DNA of 64,000 nt from Candidatus Mycobacterium methanotrophicum. GTDB lineage: Bacteria > Actinomycetota > Actinomycetes > Mycobacteriales > Mycobacteriaceae. The stretch spans positions 930,001 through 994,000 of the forward strand of contig NZ_CP097320.1 in NCBI RefSeq assembly GCF_023515995.1, given 5' to 3'. The position numbers were made by a program, and so were the translations under genes. The notes beneath the pieces are model-generated. The model did no database searches. It was not told the DNA's origin and saw only the letters and a program-made list of their open reading frames with translations. This document shows positions 47,956 through 57,381 of the stretch, in pieces; position 1 is the first letter of the stretch, and each line of letters starts with the position of its first letter.

Positions 47956-48668
47956 TAGGAGTGCACGATGGCGAAGTCGGCGAGGCCTTCCACGGTGCGC
48001 GGGCAGCCGCCGGAGCTGCGTTGCTGGATTTCGACTGGGCGCAGGGTGCGTTCGGCGTCGTTGTTGGTGAACGGCACCGACAGGTCGGTGGCGAAGCGCA
48101 GGATCATGTCCTCATAGCGGCGGAACCGGGTGATCAGGGTGCGGCCTTGGCGGCGAGTTCGGTGTGCTGGCGACGGTTTTCGTCGCTGCCGTGGGCCAGC
48201 GCGCCCAGGTAGTGGTTGCGGATGGCCGCGAGTACGGCCGGGTCGAGGGCTTCGGCGCCAGCGGCGCGGGCGGCGGTGGCGGCGTGGTGGGCGTCGAGCA
48301 GCACGCCGGCCAGGGCCAGTGCCCATTGCTGGTGGTCGGGGTCGGCGTCGGAGATCGAGCGCAGGTCGCGCAGCAGATGCGCGGCGCACCAGGCGTGGAT
48401 CGCGGGCAGATGGCTGTGGCCGGCGTAGCCGTCGCGTACCAGCACCCCGGTGTATTCGGTGAGCACGCCGCCCTCGCCGATGGTGGCGGCCCAGCGGTGC
48501 CCGACGTGCATCAAGGTCAGGTATTCGGTGCAGGCGACGTGCACGTAGGACAGGGCGCCGCCGGCACAAGCTGGCCGTCACCCGTAGCTCGCCGTCCTCG
48601 ACCGCGGCCTTGCCGACACGCGCGCCGGGCAGTTCGAAGAGGGCATTGAGTAGGGGTGACGCGCGCAC
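47956..48668 (-). pseudogene. IS66-type transposase, central part, frameshifted
   Basis: Two frames are used. One (48134-48544) gives MHVACTEYLTLMHVGHRWAA, TEYTGVLVRDGYAGHSHLPA and HAWCAAHLLRDLRSISDADP, the DDE-domain core of IS66 transposases. The second gives TLITRFRRYEDMILRFATDL, SVPFTNNDAERTLRPVEIQQ and RSSGGCPRTVEGLADFAIVH. The 5' end (zinc-finger region and orf1/orf2) is missing and the 3' end is cut by the IS110 insertion. It is a dead element; its tail lies at 46598-46717. Confidence 0.8.
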
Positions 48669-48727
48669 GGACGGCTCCGGGATCGATTGGGGTTAGAGCC
48701 CTCGAACCTAGATCACGTCCGTGCGCC
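48661..48727. repeat. 11-bp perfect inverted repeat at the IS66 edge
   Basis: gcgcacggacg (48661-48671) is the exact reverse complement of cgtccgtgcgc (48714-48724), with 42 bases between. It lies where recognisable IS66 coding sequence ends, about 70 bases from the end of the island. It could be a remnant of an insertion-sequence end, a terminator, or a recombinase site. Confidence 0.5.
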
Positions 48728-48796
48728 CCCGCTCACCCTCCTCGCCCCATACCACACGCTCGATGATCCACATCGACGTCAGGAGAGCCGAATATT

Positions 48797-49456
48797 TCAA
48801 TGCAACAGGGTTCCGACGATTCCGGCCAGGTAGCCCAGCCGCGCCACCTCTGACGGCCGGAATACCGGCCCGCCCGGCCGGCCCAGCATCACCGCCGTAT
48901 CGGGCGATCCCAGCGGCGCGGCGACCAGCGTGGTGTCCAGCTCACGCCAGACCTGCGGCACCCAGTCGTCGCCGGCGTCCAGGGCAGTGGGGTGCTGGAT
49001 AGGCATCCACGGGACGGCGTCGAGTCGGGTTTCCGGCGCGCCCGGGCTGCCGACCACGGGCCGGATCCCGTTCTCGGAGCTGCGCAGCACCGCACACCAG
49101 CTCACCCGCAGCACCTGCGGCGCCTCGGCGACCAGCACCTTTAGCTTGCCCGCGGTGTCGCCGGCGGCGGCGACGTGGTCAATCAGTTCCAGTTCCCGGT
49201 GGGCTTCCAGCAGGCCGGTGTGCGGTCGCAGGCTGTCCACCCGCACCCCGTTGAGTGCTTCGGCAGCGGTGATCAGCGTGTCGGGCATGGCTCTCGGCGG
49301 CAGCTCGACCACGAGGTCGTCAATCGCGTAGCCGGACCCGCGTTCGATGACATCCAGCGACAAGATGTCGGCGCCCACCGAGCCCAGGGCCAGGGCCAGC
49401 GAGCCGAGGCTGCCTGGCCGGTCGGCAAGCTGAATGCGCAGCAGATAGGAAGGCAC
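48797..49456 (-). CDS. ACT-domain regulatory protein (Rv3013-like)
   Basis: 219 residues (218 in M. tuberculosis Rv3013). The GTG start gives [20 protein letters not shown]. The N-terminal ACT domain ([20 protein letters not shown], then [20 protein letters not shown]) is followed by a second ligand-binding-like region ending [20 protein letters not shown]. Such proteins sense amino acids; the partner is unknown. It is divergent from gatC. Its last 89 bases are repeated at 41053-41141, marking the junction with the accessory island. Confidence 0.9.
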   Translation of the reverse strand: MPSYLLRIQLADRPGSLGSLALALGSVGADILSLDVIERGSGYAIDDLVVELPPRAMPDTLITAAEALNGVRVDSLRPHTGLLEAHRELELIDHVAAAGDTAGKLKVLVAEAPQVLRVSWCAVLRSSENGIRPVVGSPGAPETRLDAVPWMPIQHPTALDAGDDWVPQVWRELDTTLVAAPLGSPDTAVMLGRPGGPVFRPSEVARLGYLAGIVGTLLH

Positions 49457-49550
49457 CTGCAACACTGTTGCACAGCCACGCGCCCGCGGCATGTCGGCGG
49501 CGAGTGTGCTGCCAGCGTCATATTCGGACAGCCCGATAGGCTCTTGCGTC

Positions 49551-49850
49551 GTGTCCCAGATCTCCCGCGACGAGGTGGCCCATCTGGCCCGTCTGGCCCG
49601 GCTGGCATTGACCGATGCCGAGCTGGACACCTACGCCAGCCAACTCGACGCCATCCTGACCCATGTCAGCCAGGTCCAAGCCGTCGACGTCACCGGTGTC
49701 GAGCCAACCGACAACCCGCTCAAAGACGTCAACGTCGCCCGCCCCGACCAGATCACACCGTGCCTGACTCAGCAGGAAGCGCTCGCCGAGGCGCCTGAAG
49801 CCGTGGACGGGCGCTTCGCTGTCCCGCAGATCCTCGGGGAACCGCAATGA
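49551..49850 (+). CDS. gatC: Asp/Glu-tRNA amidotransferase subunit C
   Basis: 99 residues, equal to M. tuberculosis GatC (Rv3012c). The GTG start gives [20 protein letters not shown], the standard opening of the family, followed by [20 protein letters not shown] and [11 protein letters not shown]. It is the small belt-like subunit that wraps GatA and GatB. The ATG of gatA overlaps its stop. Confidence 0.95.
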   Translation: MSQISRDEVAHLARLARLALTDAELDTYASQLDAILTHVSQVQAVDVTGVEPTDNPLKDVNVARPDQITPCLTQQEALAEAPEAVDGRFAVPQILGEPQ

Positions 49851-51325
49851 CCGACATCATCCGGCTCGACGCCGCGACGCTGGCCGGCAAAATCGCCGCC
49901 AAGGAGCTGTCGTCCACCGAGGTCACCCAAGCGTTCCTGAACCAGATCGCGGCGACCGATGGACGCTACGGCGCCTTCCTGCACGTGGCGGCCGATGCGG
50001 CGTTGTCGGCCGCGGCAGCCGTCGACAAGGCGATAGCCGCCGGCGAGTCGCCGTCACCGCTGGCAGGAGTGCCGTTAGCTCTCAAAGACGTGTTCACCAG
50101 CCGCGACATGCCGACCACCTGCGGGTCGAAGATCCTCGAGGGCTGGCGTTCCCCCTACGACGCCACGGTGACCGCGCGCCTGCGAGCAGCCGGTATCCCG
50201 ATCCTGGGCAAAACCAACATGGACGAGTTCGCGATGGGCTCGTCGACGGAGAACTCCGCCTACGGCCCGACTCGCAACCCGTGGGACACCGACCGGGTTC
50301 CGGGTGGCTCCGGGGGCGGCAGCGCTGCCGCGCTCGCGGCGTTTCAGGCACCGCTGGCCGTCGGAACCGACACCGGCGGCTCGATCCGCCAGCCGGCCGC
50401 GCTGACGGCGACCGTCGGCGTCAAACCCACCTACGGCACGGTGTCCCGCTACGGCCTGGTGGCTTGCGCGTCATCGCTGGATCAGGGCGGTCCGTGTGCG
50501 CGCACCGTGCTCGACACCGCGCTGCTGCATCAGGTGATCGCCGGACACGATCCGAAAGACTCCACCTCCGCCGACGCCGACGTTCCCGATGTCGTCGGCG
50601 CCGCGAAGGCCGGCGCCGCGGGAGATCTGAGCGGTGTCCGCGTCGGCGTGGTCCGGCAGTTGCGCGGCGAGGGTTATCAGCCCGGTGTGCTGGAATCGTT
50701 CAACAGTGCCGTCGAGCAGTTGACCGCGATCGGCGCCGACGTGTCCGAAGTCGACTGTCCCCACTTCGATCACGCGCTGGCCGCCTACTACCTGATCTTG
50801 CCGTCGGAGGTGTCGAGCAACCTGGCCCGCTTCGACGCCATGCGCTACGGGCTGCGGGTCGGCGACGACGGCACGCACAGCGCCGAGGAGGTGATGGCTC
50901 TTACCCGGGCGGCCGGGTTCGGGCCAGAGGTCAAGCGGCGCATCATGATCGGCACCTACGCGCTGTCGGCGGGCTACTACGACGCCTACTACAACCAGGC
51001 GCAGAAGGTGCGCACGTTGATCGCCCGTGACCTCGACGCTGCCTATGCATGCGTGGACGTGCTGGTGTCGCCTACCACGCCGACGACCGCATTCCGGTTG
51101 GGGGAGAAGGTAGACGATCCGCTGGCGATGTATTTGTTCGACCTGTGCACGCTGCCGCTGAATTTGGCCGGCCACTGCGGAATGTCGGTGCCGTCGGGGT
51201 TGTCGCCGGACGACAATTTGCCGGTCGGGCTGCAGATCATGGCGCCGGCGCTGGCCGACGACCGGATCTACCGGGTGGCGGCGGCCTACGAGGCCGCCCG
51301 CGGACCTCTGCCGTCAGCCATTTAA
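49847..51325 (+). CDS. gatA: Asp/Glu-tRNA amidotransferase subunit A
   Basis: 492 residues of the amidase-signature family. The Ser-cisSer-Lys triad is present: Lys in [20 protein letters not shown] (near residue 77), and the glycine/serine loop [20 protein letters not shown] then [20 protein letters not shown] (near 150-185). It releases ammonia from glutamine for transamidation of Glu-tRNA(Gln) and Asp-tRNA(Asn). gatB is 2.5 kb downstream, separated by pfkA and a MinD-like gene. Confidence 0.97.
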   Translation: MTDIIRLDAATLAGKIAAKELSSTEVTQAFLNQIAATDGRYGAFLHVAADAALSAAAAVDKAIAAGESPSPLAGVPLALKDVFTSRDMPTTCGSKILEGWRSPYDATVTARLRAAGIPILGKTNMDEFAMGSSTENSAYGPTRNPWDTDRVPGGSGGGSAAALAAFQAPLAVGTDTGGSIRQPAALTATVGVKPTYGTVSRYGLVACASSLDQGGPCARTVLDTALLHQVIAGHDPKDSTSADADVPDVVGAAKAGAAGDLSGVRVGVVRQLRGEGYQPGVLESFNSAVEQLTAIGADVSEVDCPHFDHALAAYYLILPSEVSSNLARFDAMRYGLRVGDDGTHSAEEVMALTRAAGFGPEVKRRIMIGTYALSAGYYDAYYNQAQKVRTLIARDLDAAYACVDVLVSPTTPTTAFRLGEKVDDPLAMYLFDLCTLPLNLAGHCGMSVPSGLSPDDNLPVGLQIMAPALADDRIYRVAAAYEAARGPLPSAI

Positions 51326-51327
51326 CT

Positions 51328-51394
51328 GGCGCGAGCAGACGCAGAATCGCGTAAAAAATCGCCTAGCGCGTGCGATTCTGCGTCTGCTCGCGCC
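51328..51394. repeat. Dispersed inverted repeat, second copy; likely gatA terminator
   Basis: Arms of 23 bases (51328-51350, starting ggcgcgagcaga; 51372-51394, ending tctgctcgcgcc) pair perfectly around a 21-base spacer containing taaaaaa. It starts two bases after the gatA stop. The arms match those at 32693-32750. A stem this strong between gatA and pfkA should terminate or punctuate transcription. Confidence 0.85.
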
Positions 51395-51425
51395 ACCCGG
51401 GCGACAACCAGGCAAGATGAGGGGC

Positions 51426-52457
51426 ATGCGGATCGGAATTCTTACCGGCGGCGGGGACTGTCCCGGGCTCAACGCCGTCATCCGTGCGGTGGTGCGCACC
51501 TGCGACTCGCGATACGGGTCGTCGGTGGTCGGATTTCAGGACGGATGGCGCGGGCTGCTGGAAAACCGGCGCATGCAACTGCGCAATGACGACCGCAACG
51601 ACCGACTGCTGACCAAGGGCGGAACGATGCTGGGCACCGCCCGGGTACACCCGGACAAACTGAAGACCGGACTAGACCAGATCAAGCAGACGCTGGACGA
51701 CAACGGCATCGACGTGCTGATCCCGATCGGCGGCGAGGGAACGCTGACCGCCGCGCACTGGCTCTCCGAGGAGAACGTCCCGGTTGTCGGCGTGCCGAAG
51801 ACCATCGACAACGACATCGACTGCACAGACGCAACTTTCGGCCACGACACGGCGTTGACGGTGGCCACCGACGCGATCGACCGGTTGCACAGCACCGCCG
51901 AGTCGCACCAGCGGGTGATGCTGGTCGAGGTGATGGGCCGGCACGCCGGCTGGATCGCGCTCAACGCCGGGCTGGCGTCCGGCGCTCACATGACGCTGAT
52001 CCCCGAAAAGCCCTTCGACGTCGAAGAGGTGTGCCGGCTGGTCAAATGGCGATTCCAGCGCGGCGACTCGCATTTCATCTGCGTGGTCGCCGAAGGCGCC
52101 AAACCGGCCCCCGACTCGATGACGCTGCGTGAAGGCGGCCTCGATGAATTCGGCCACGAGCGGTTCACCGGCGTGGCCGACCAGTTGGCCGCAGAGGTGG
52201 AGAAGCGCATCAACAGGGAAGTCCGGGTGACTGTGCTCGGCCATGTCCAGCGCGGCGGCACGCCGACCGCTTACGACCGGGTGCTGGCCACCCGCTTCGG
52301 TGTCAACGCGGCCGATGCCGCACACGCCGGCGAGTTCGGCAATATGGTGGCGCTGCAAGGCCAGGACATCGGCCGGGTGCCACTGGCAGACGCGGTGCGC
52401 CAGCTCAAGCTGGTACCGCAAAGTCGCTACGACGACGCCGCCGCCTTCTTCGGTTAA
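51426..52457 (+). CDS. pfkA: ATP-dependent 6-phosphofructokinase
   Basis: 343 residues, equal to M. tuberculosis PfkA (Rv3010c). The ATG gives [20 protein letters not shown]. Family motifs are [33 protein letters not shown] (catalytic TIDND) and [20 protein letters not shown]. Gly in GGEGT indicates ATP use, while Lys in PKTIDND replaces the Gly of E. coli PfkA (PGTIDND), a combination known from actinobacterial enzymes. It phosphorylates fructose 6-phosphate in glycolysis. Confidence 0.95.
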   Translation: MRIGILTGGGDCPGLNAVIRAVVRTCDSRYGSSVVGFQDGWRGLLENRRMQLRNDDRNDRLLTKGGTMLGTARVHPDKLKTGLDQIKQTLDDNGIDVLIPIGGEGTLTAAHWLSEENVPVVGVPKTIDNDIDCTDATFGHDTALTVATDAIDRLHSTAESHQRVMLVEVMGRHAGWIALNAGLASGAHMTLIPEKPFDVEEVCRLVKWRFQRGDSHFICVVAEGAKPAPDSMTLREGGLDEFGHERFTGVADQLAAEVEKRINREVRVTVLGHVQRGGTPTAYDRVLATRFGVNAADAAHAGEFGNMVALQGQDIGRVPLADAVRQLKLVPQSRYDDAAAFFG

Positions 52458-52584
52458 CCCCGGGAACGTCACCCCCGCTTTACGTTCATGCAGGCTCGGG
52501 TTCACCCGCACGCCACTGAGGATCGGCCAGTTCAGCGCCCGTCTCAGGTGTTCCGCGCCCAGTCGCAGTGCTACCGTCGAAGAC

Positions 52585-53739
52585 ATGAATCCCCGCGATT
52601 TTGATCGCGGTGTAATTCACAGATCACCGCCCAGGGTGGTGCGGCAAAGTTACCCGCCGCACCACCGAACTTCGACGGGTCAGCCACGGCCGGCCCACCC
52701 CGCCGGTCCCGGCGATCAGCGGTCGCCATGGCCGGCTCAACCGCCGATCGGGACAGCCACTGTTCCAGCAGTCCAGGCAAAGACGCCGCCGGCTGGGTCG
52801 CCGCGCCCGGTGCGCAGGATCGCACTCGACAGCCTGGAAGATCCATACGCCGAACCGCCGCCGGAATTCAGCTGGCGAAGCTTGCTAACCCGGCTCACCG
52901 GAATCCACCTGGGTCCGAGCCGAAGCGAGAGCTATGAACTCGAGCTGCGTGGTCGGGTCCGGGCGCCCTTAGGCAGCGCGTTTCCCATCGCCGTCTTGAA
53001 CCTCAAAGGTGGCGTCGGCAAAACATCGGTCGTCGAGGCTCTTGGCTCAACATTCGCCGATGCACGCACCGACCGGGTGATCGCCTTGGACCTCGACGGC
53101 GGAGATCTCGCCGACCGGCATGGCTACGAAAACCAGCTGAGCCTGGTCGATCTGCTCGCCAATCGGTCGGTGACGAGGTATCCGGACGTGCGAGCGTACA
53201 CCCGACGCAACCGTGCCGGCCTGGAGCTGCTGGCGCTGCCGAACTATTCAGACACCGACTGGCTCCTCAATCGCGACGACGTCCGTAGAGCGTTTTCGAT
53301 ACTCCGGAATCACTACTCCGTGGTGTTGATGGACTGCGGCAAGGCGCTCAAATCCGCTGTGACGGAAGCGGTTTTGTCCGAGGCGCGAGCCCTTGTGGTG
53401 GTCACCAACGCTTCGGTCGACGCAATCGAGAAGACTCGAACCACAATTAAGTGGTTGTCCAAAAACGGATATCGGCGACAGATCGAGTCGACGGTGCTGG
53501 CGATCAACCACACCGAACAAGGCAAGGCCAGCGGCCCGGTGAGCAACCGGCTTCAGCAGCTGTCGGACCAGTTCGCGCCCGAACGTGTGGTGAACCTCCC
53601 GTTCGACCGGCATGTGCACCAGGGCCAAGAAATCGCTCTCGGGCAGCTGGGCAAGCGGGGCAGCCGAGGCTACCTGGAGATGGCCGCCGCGTTGGCCGAC
53701 ATGTTCCCCAGACGCGATATGGGAACGCCGGCGCACTAG
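52585..53739 (+). CDS. MinD/ParA-like ATPase with Pro-rich N terminus
   Basis: 384 residues from the ATG (MNPRDFDRGVIHRSPPRVVR). The first 90 residues are Pro/Arg-rich and probably disordered. The deviant Walker A motif LNLKGGVGKTSVVEALGSTF lies near residue 145, with IALDLDGGDLADRHGYENQ (near 170) and VVLMDCGKAL (near 250), as in MinD/ParA and the ATPase domains of ESX-associated proteins such as EspI. The partner is unknown. It separates pfkA from gatB, which are adjacent in M. tuberculosis, so it is an insertion relative to that order. Confidence 0.85.
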   Translation: MNPRDFDRGVIHRSPPRVVRQSYPPHHRTSTGQPRPAHPAGPGDQRSPWPAQPPIGTATVPAVQAKTPPAGSPRPVRRIALDSLEDPYAEPPPEFSWRSLLTRLTGIHLGPSRSESYELELRGRVRAPLGSAFPIAVLNLKGGVGKTSVVEALGSTFADARTDRVIALDLDGGDLADRHGYENQLSLVDLLANRSVTRYPDVRAYTRRNRAGLELLALPNYSDTDWLLNRDDVRRAFSILRNHYSVVLMDCGKALKSAVTEAVLSEARALVVVTNASVDAIEKTRTTIKWLSKNGYRRQIESTVLAINHTEQGKASGPVSNRLQQLSDQFAPERVVNLPFDRHVHQGQEIALGQLGKRGSRGYLEMAAALADMFPRRDMGTPAH

Positions 53740-53787
53740 CGCCGCCAGTCAGGCGTCGGTCGAACGTCGCCCATTAGGATCGAGCGT

Positions 53788-55311
53788 ATGACTTCTGCCG
53801 TGAGTGCTGCCAAGGCGCCCAATGCGGAACTGCTCGACTACGACGATGTCATCGTCCGCTACGAGCCGGTGCTCGGCTTGGAAGTGCATGTCGAGCTGTC
53901 CACCGCCACCAAGATGTTCTGCGGCTGCGCCACCGCGTTCGGCGCCGAGCCCAATACCCAGGTGTGCCCGGTATGCCTGGGCCTACCTGGTTCGCTGCCG
54001 GTGCTCAACGCGGCCGCGGTGGAATCCGCGATCCGGATCGGGTTGGCGTTGAACTGCGAGATCGTGCCGTGGTGCCGGTTCGCCCGGAAAAACTACTTCT
54101 ATCCGGACATGCCGAAGAACTACCAGATCTCGCAGTATGACGAGCCGATCGCCGTCAACGGCTATCTGGATGTGCCGCTCGAGGACGGCACCAGCTGGCG
54201 AGTCGAGATCGAACGTGCACACATGGAGGAAGACACCGGCAAGCTGACCCATTTGGGCGGCGAAACAGGCCGCATCCACGGAGCAACGACGTCGCTGATC
54301 GACTACAACCGGTCGGGCGTGCCGTTGATCGAGATCGTCACCAAGCCCATCGAGGAGACCGGTGAACGGGCCCCGCAAATCGCGCGGGCCTATGTGACAG
54401 CCTTGCGAGACCTGTTGCGCGCGTTGGGTGTTTCCGATGTCCGGATGGATCAGGGTTCGATGCGCTGCGACGCCAACGTGTCGCTGAAACCGATCGGCGC
54501 CAGCGAATTCGGCATCCGCACCGAGACCAAGAACGTCAACTCGCTCAAAAGCGTCGAGGTCGCCATCCGCTACGAGATGCAGCGGCAGGGCGCCGTTTTG
54601 ACCGCCGGAGGACGGATCACCCAGGAAACGCGCCACTTCCACGAGTCCGGCTACACCAGCCCGGGCCGTACCAAGGAGACCGCCGAGGATTACCGCTACT
54701 TTCCTGAGCCCGACCTGGAACCGGTGGCGCCCAGCCGCGAGCTCGTCGAGCGGTTGCGTCAGACCATTCCGGAATTACCGTGGTTGCGCCGCAAGCAGGT
54801 CCAGCGGGAGTGGGGCGTCTCTGACGAGGTGATGCGCGATCTCGTCAACGCCGGGGCCGTCGAACTGGTGACCGCGACCGTCGAGCACGGCGCTTCCAGC
54901 GAGAAGGCCCGCGCCTGGTGGGGCAACTTCCTGGTGCAAAAGGCCAACGAGGCGGGCGTGGAACTCGATGAATTACCGATCACCCCAGCTCAAGTCGCGG
55001 CCGTGGTGGCGTTGGTCGACGAAGGCAAGCTGTCCAACAAGTTGGCCCGCCAAGTCGTCGAGGGTGTGCTCGCCGGCGAGGGCGAACCTGAAGCGGTGAT
55101 GACCGCGCGGGGATTGGCCGTGGTGCGCGACGATTCATTGATTCAAGCCGCGGTTGACCAGGCATTGGCGGCCAATCCCGATGTCGCCGAGAAGATCCGG
55201 GGCGGCAAAGTTCAGGCCGCAGGCGCGATCGTCGGCGCGGTCATGAAGGCCACCAAGGGTCAAGCCGACGCAGCGCGGGTGCGCGAGCTGGTGCTCAAAG
55301 CCTGCACTTAG
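53788..55311 (+). CDS. gatB: Asp/Glu-tRNA amidotransferase subunit B
   Basis: 507 residues (509 in M. tuberculosis). The signature near residue 160 is present ([19 protein letters not shown]), as is the kinase-type active-site region ([40 protein letters not shown] with zinc-type cysteines). The C-terminal YqeY-like tail ([20 protein letters not shown]) is intact. It activates the tRNA-bound glutamate or aspartate with ATP and binds the tRNA. Confidence 0.96.
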   Translation: MTSAVSAAKAPNAELLDYDDVIVRYEPVLGLEVHVELSTATKMFCGCATAFGAEPNTQVCPVCLGLPGSLPVLNAAAVESAIRIGLALNCEIVPWCRFARKNYFYPDMPKNYQISQYDEPIAVNGYLDVPLEDGTSWRVEIERAHMEEDTGKLTHLGGETGRIHGATTSLIDYNRSGVPLIEIVTKPIEETGERAPQIARAYVTALRDLLRALGVSDVRMDQGSMRCDANVSLKPIGASEFGIRTETKNVNSLKSVEVAIRYEMQRQGAVLTAGGRITQETRHFHESGYTSPGRTKETAEDYRYFPEPDLEPVAPSRELVERLRQTIPELPWLRRKQVQREWGVSDEVMRDLVNAGAVELVTATVEHGASSEKARAWWGNFLVQKANEAGVELDELPITPAQVAAVVALVDEGKLSNKLARQVVEGVLAGEGEPEAVMTARGLAVVRDDSLIQAAVDQALAANPDVAEKIRGGKVQAAGAIVGAVMKATKGQADAARVRELVLKACT

Positions 55312-55530
55312 CGGCTGGCGGGGTTCTACGCCGACGGCAGCGCAATCGTCATCACATCCGACGGCTACTTGTTTCCCGCGCGAGGGGCGATGGCCGACGC
55401 CATCCCGAACCCGTCGATTCGTATGCTCGACGGGGTGGCTCATCTGGCCGGTCTGGAAGATCCAAGACTAGTGAGCACTCTCGTCGAGGAGTTCCTGTTG
55501 CAAGACGAACATGACTCTGGCCCAACGTAA
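55312..55530 (+). pseudogene. C-terminal remnant, possibly of an alpha/beta hydrolase
   Basis: An open frame without a start codon follows gatB immediately: RLAGFYADGSAIVITSDGYL, then PNPSIRMLDGVAHLAGLEDP and RLVSTLVEEFLLQDEHDSGP to a stop at 55528-55530. The segment with DGVAHLAGLEDP...LVEEFL resembles the end of alpha/beta hydrolases, where the His of the triad is followed by a final helix. No nucleophile elbow is present. The assignment is tentative. Confidence 0.4.
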
Positions 55531-55558
55531 CTAGCCGAACTTGGCGGGCATTTCGGCG

Positions 55559-56068
55559 ATGTTGGGTGATGATGGCGATGTGGGCGACGACTCTTTCGAC
55601 CGACTGGTCGGGATGCTGGACTACACGATGTTCGTAGTGACGACGCAAGCCGACGGTCATCCCTCGGGCTGCCTGGTCGGCTTCGCCACCCAGACCAGCA
55701 TGCGGCCTGTGCGGTTTCTGGTCGGACTGTCCAAGAACAACCACACCACTCGGGTGGCGGCGCGATCTGACCACCTGGCGGTGCACGTGTTGGCGCGCAG
55801 GCATATCGGGTTGGCGCATCTGTTCGGGGGCCAGACCGGCGACCAGGTCGACAAATTCGATCACTGCTCATGGCGCACCGGCCCGGAGGGCATGCCGATT
55901 CTCGACGACGCGGTGGCATGGTTCGTCGGCAGGACGCTCAAGCGGTTCGATCTCGGCGACCACATCGGTTACCTGTTGGCACCTCTCACCGGAGATGCCG
56001 TTGAAGCCGCCAACGATCTGGTCAGCTTTTCCGACGTCGCTGATATGGAGCCGGGTCACCAGGCCTGA
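55559..56068 (+). CDS. Flavin reductase-like FMN-binding protein (Rv3007c-like)
   Basis: 169 residues from the ATG (MLGDDGDVGDDSFDRLVGML); a TTG six codons upstream is possible. It is a flavin-reductase-like split beta-barrel: DYTMFVVTTQADGHPSGCLV, GFATQTSMRPVRFLVGLSKN, TRVAARSDHLAVHVLARRHI and FDHCSWRTGPEGMPILDDAV. The M. tuberculosis counterpart is Rv3007c. It probably reduces or binds FMN; no partner oxygenase is nearby. Confidence 0.88.
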   Translation: MLGDDGDVGDDSFDRLVGMLDYTMFVVTTQADGHPSGCLVGFATQTSMRPVRFLVGLSKNNHTTRVAARSDHLAVHVLARRHIGLAHLFGGQTGDQVDKFDHCSWRTGPEGMPILDDAVAWFVGRTLKRFDLGDHIGYLLAPLTGDAVEAANDLVSFSDVADMEPGHQA

Positions 56069-56091
56069 AGCGGCCTACGTCGAACTGCTCG

Positions 56092-57213
56092 CTAGGTCTT
56101 GTCCTCGTTGGCCCGCGGGAAACCGCCGCCGTGCGGGAACAGGGGGAACACCACGTCGTCGAGCTTCGTGGCGTCGCCGTCGGTCTTGTTAACCGTTGCC
56201 CCCCAGACGTTGCCGTCCGGCGACATCCGCAGCGCCCACGCGTGCCCGTGAGTGTCTTTACGGACGACGTCAGGCGGGCCGGTGACAGCACCGGTTCCCT
56301 GGGCGAGGTGGACGGCCACCGTCTGCATGGTGTTGATCAAGTTGACCAGCACGGTGCCGTCCAACGCCGCGCAGCCGGCCACACCCGGCCGGTCCGGCCA
56401 CGTCCACACCGTGGATACCTTGGAGTCCTTTCTGATCCGCTGCAACCGGTCGGCGGTGGGGGCGCGGTCGAGGACGTAGAGCGAGCCGTCGACGGGGTCG
56501 GTGCACAGCCCGCCGCCCGCGCCGATACCGCTAAGCGCGGTGGTGGGTGGTGCCTGGTTGAGCGTGGTCGGCTGCTCGATACGGATGACTTTGCCGGCCA
56601 ACGATGCCGGATCGGCGGCCATCGCCGGGTTGCCCGCATCACCGGTGAGCACGACCAGCGTGGTGGGGCTGGTGAAGAGCAGCGCACCGGTGTTGCCGGT
56701 GGCGCCTTTCGGGATCCCGGTCAAGATGTCCTTCGGGATATCGCCGTCAGCGATGCGGACAACCCGATTGTCGACAGGCGTGCTGATGTAGGCGTACATC
56801 AACCGGTCCTGTGAATAGGTCGGTGAGAGCGCGATGTCCATCAGCCCACCGTCGCCGGACGGGTCGACCGGGATGACGGTCTTCACCTTCGGCTCGGCGC
56901 TGACCGACACCTCTTTGACAGCGCCGGTGGTCCGTTCGGCCACCAGCGCGGACTTGCTGTCAGGCTGCATGAGCAGGCCGCTGGTGGTTTCCAGGCAGCC
57001 CTGCATCACCCCTGGTGCAGGGCACTTTTTGGGGAATGGCTTGTCAGGCAGCGGTGGTGGCGGGGGAGGTGTCGAGCTCGGCGGCGGATGACGCTGGGGC
57101 TCGGTGGTGAACGGCTGCGATGCGGCATCGTTGAACTGCGCGCAACCGGCTAAAACCAGCAGCGTTGAGCAGAGCGCGGCCAACCCGCGCCGCCTCGACC
57201 ACCACAACTGCAT
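56092..57213 (-). CDS. lppZ: Lipoprotein LppZ, PQQ/glucose-sorbosone-dehydrogenase-like propeller
   Basis: 373 residues, equal to M. tuberculosis LppZ (Rv3006). The ATG opens MQLWWSRRRGLAALCSTLLV and the lipobox VLAGC places the lipidated Cys near residue 24. A Pro-rich linker follows (PPPSSTPPPPPPLPDKPFP), then a beta-propeller of the GSDH type: DPSGDGGLMDIALSPTYSQD, RLMYAYISTPVDNRVVRIAD, SGIGAGGGLCTDPVDGSLYV. Catalytic function is unknown. It is exported and anchored in the cell envelope. Confidence 0.93.
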   Translation of the reverse strand: MQLWWSRRRGLAALCSTLLVLAGCAQFNDAASQPFTTEPQRHPPPSSTPPPPPPLPDKPFPKKCPAPGVMQGCLETTSGLLMQPDSKSALVAERTTGAVKEVSVSAEPKVKTVIPVDPSGDGGLMDIALSPTYSQDRLMYAYISTPVDNRVVRIADGDIPKDILTGIPKGATGNTGALLFTSPTTLVVLTGDAGNPAMAADPASLAGKVIRIEQPTTLNQAPPTTALSGIGAGGGLCTDPVDGSLYVLDRAPTADRLQRIRKDSKVSTVWTWPDRPGVAGCAALDGTVLVNLINTMQTVAVHLAQGTGAVTGPPDVVRKDTHGHAWALRMSPDGNVWGATVNKTDGDATKLDDVVFPLFPHGGGFPRANEDKT

Positions 57214-57381
57214 AGCGGCCAGATTACGGACATCTCGGCTTGGTTGCCCGCGACGGGGTGGCGCGCGTCTTCCCCGGATTGCCCGCAAACGAGCAGTCGC
57301 GTGCGGCGACACGCTAATCGGCACAGCGAAAGCGCCGCTCAAATCCCCAATTCGGGCCGAATTGCCCTTACCCTGACACGA

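Noticed and set aside
48661..48727. tRNA-like structure as an island attachment site
   Set aside because: The inverted repeat has no cloverleaf arms or TPsiC-like sequence in the right place; it is reported only as an inverted repeat.
41142..48796. Island integrase
   Set aside because: No tyrosine or serine recombinase motifs were found; the only recombinases are the IS110 and IS66-type transposases.
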